The translations under genes were made by a program, and so were the position numbers. Shown here piece by piece: positions 6,374-6,383 of a DNA stretch of 6,383 nucleotides. The first letter of the stretch is position 1. Each line of letters starts with the position of its first letter. The notes beneath the pieces were generated by a model that saw nothing but the letters and a program-made list of their open reading frames with translations, ran no database searches and was not told the origin of the DNA. The DNA is from CAVXTT01 sp963764685 (lineage in GTDB: Bacteria > Bacteroidota > Ignavibacteria > Ignavibacteriales > Ignavibacteriaceae), in the NCBI GenBank assembly GCA_963764685.1, contig CAVXTT010000024.1, forward strand, positions 1 through 6,383, in the 5' to 3' direction.

Positions 6374-6383
6374 ATAAATATTT

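Overview
The window reads as a chromosomal segment from an AT-rich Gram-negative bacterium of the Bacteroidota/Chlorobiota/Ignavibacteriota assemblage. This is inferred from three things: an OmpA-family protein carrying thrombospondin type 3 (TSP3) calcium repeats, a glycine-rich outer-membrane barrel protein with a 'FAQ'-type signal peptide end, and a bacterial KaiC-like ATPase with a C-terminal coiled coil. No tRNA, rRNA, CRISPR array, transposase gene or phage gene is visible.

Layout. Positions 1-482 are non-coding and hold REP-like hairpins: two AACCCC...GGGGTT palindromes and several AACCGTGGG(GCTAT) units. A plus-strand lipoprotein gene (483-1398) follows and ends in a strong hairpin terminator (1423-1450). 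Everything after that lies on the minus strand. A small outer-membrane barrel gene (1476-2078) converges on the lipoprotein gene. Next comes a probable two-gene unit, a kaiC-like gene (4654-2950) followed 33 bp later by a MarC-family membrane protein gene (2916-2272). Last is an OmpA/TSP3 gene (6362-4899) with its own hairpin terminator (4816-4849).

Four of the five genes make envelope proteins: a lipoprotein, an outer-membrane barrel, an inner-membrane MarC protein, and a peptidoglycan-linking OmpA protein. The exception is the cytosolic double-ATPase KaiC homologue. Apart from the kaiC-marC pair, nothing ties the genes into one pathway.

The most notable observation is that two of the five genes, the lipoprotein and the kaiC-like gene, are each interrupted by exactly one extra nucleotide. 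In the kaiC gene, homology places the break inside Walker A1. In both genes the break can be placed at the same sequence in the same codon phase, ACA-CTR-TTT (Thr-Leu-Phe), after which reading must skip one base. The simplest explanations are a context-dependent sequencing indel or real mutations. A +1 recoding site is possible but unproven.
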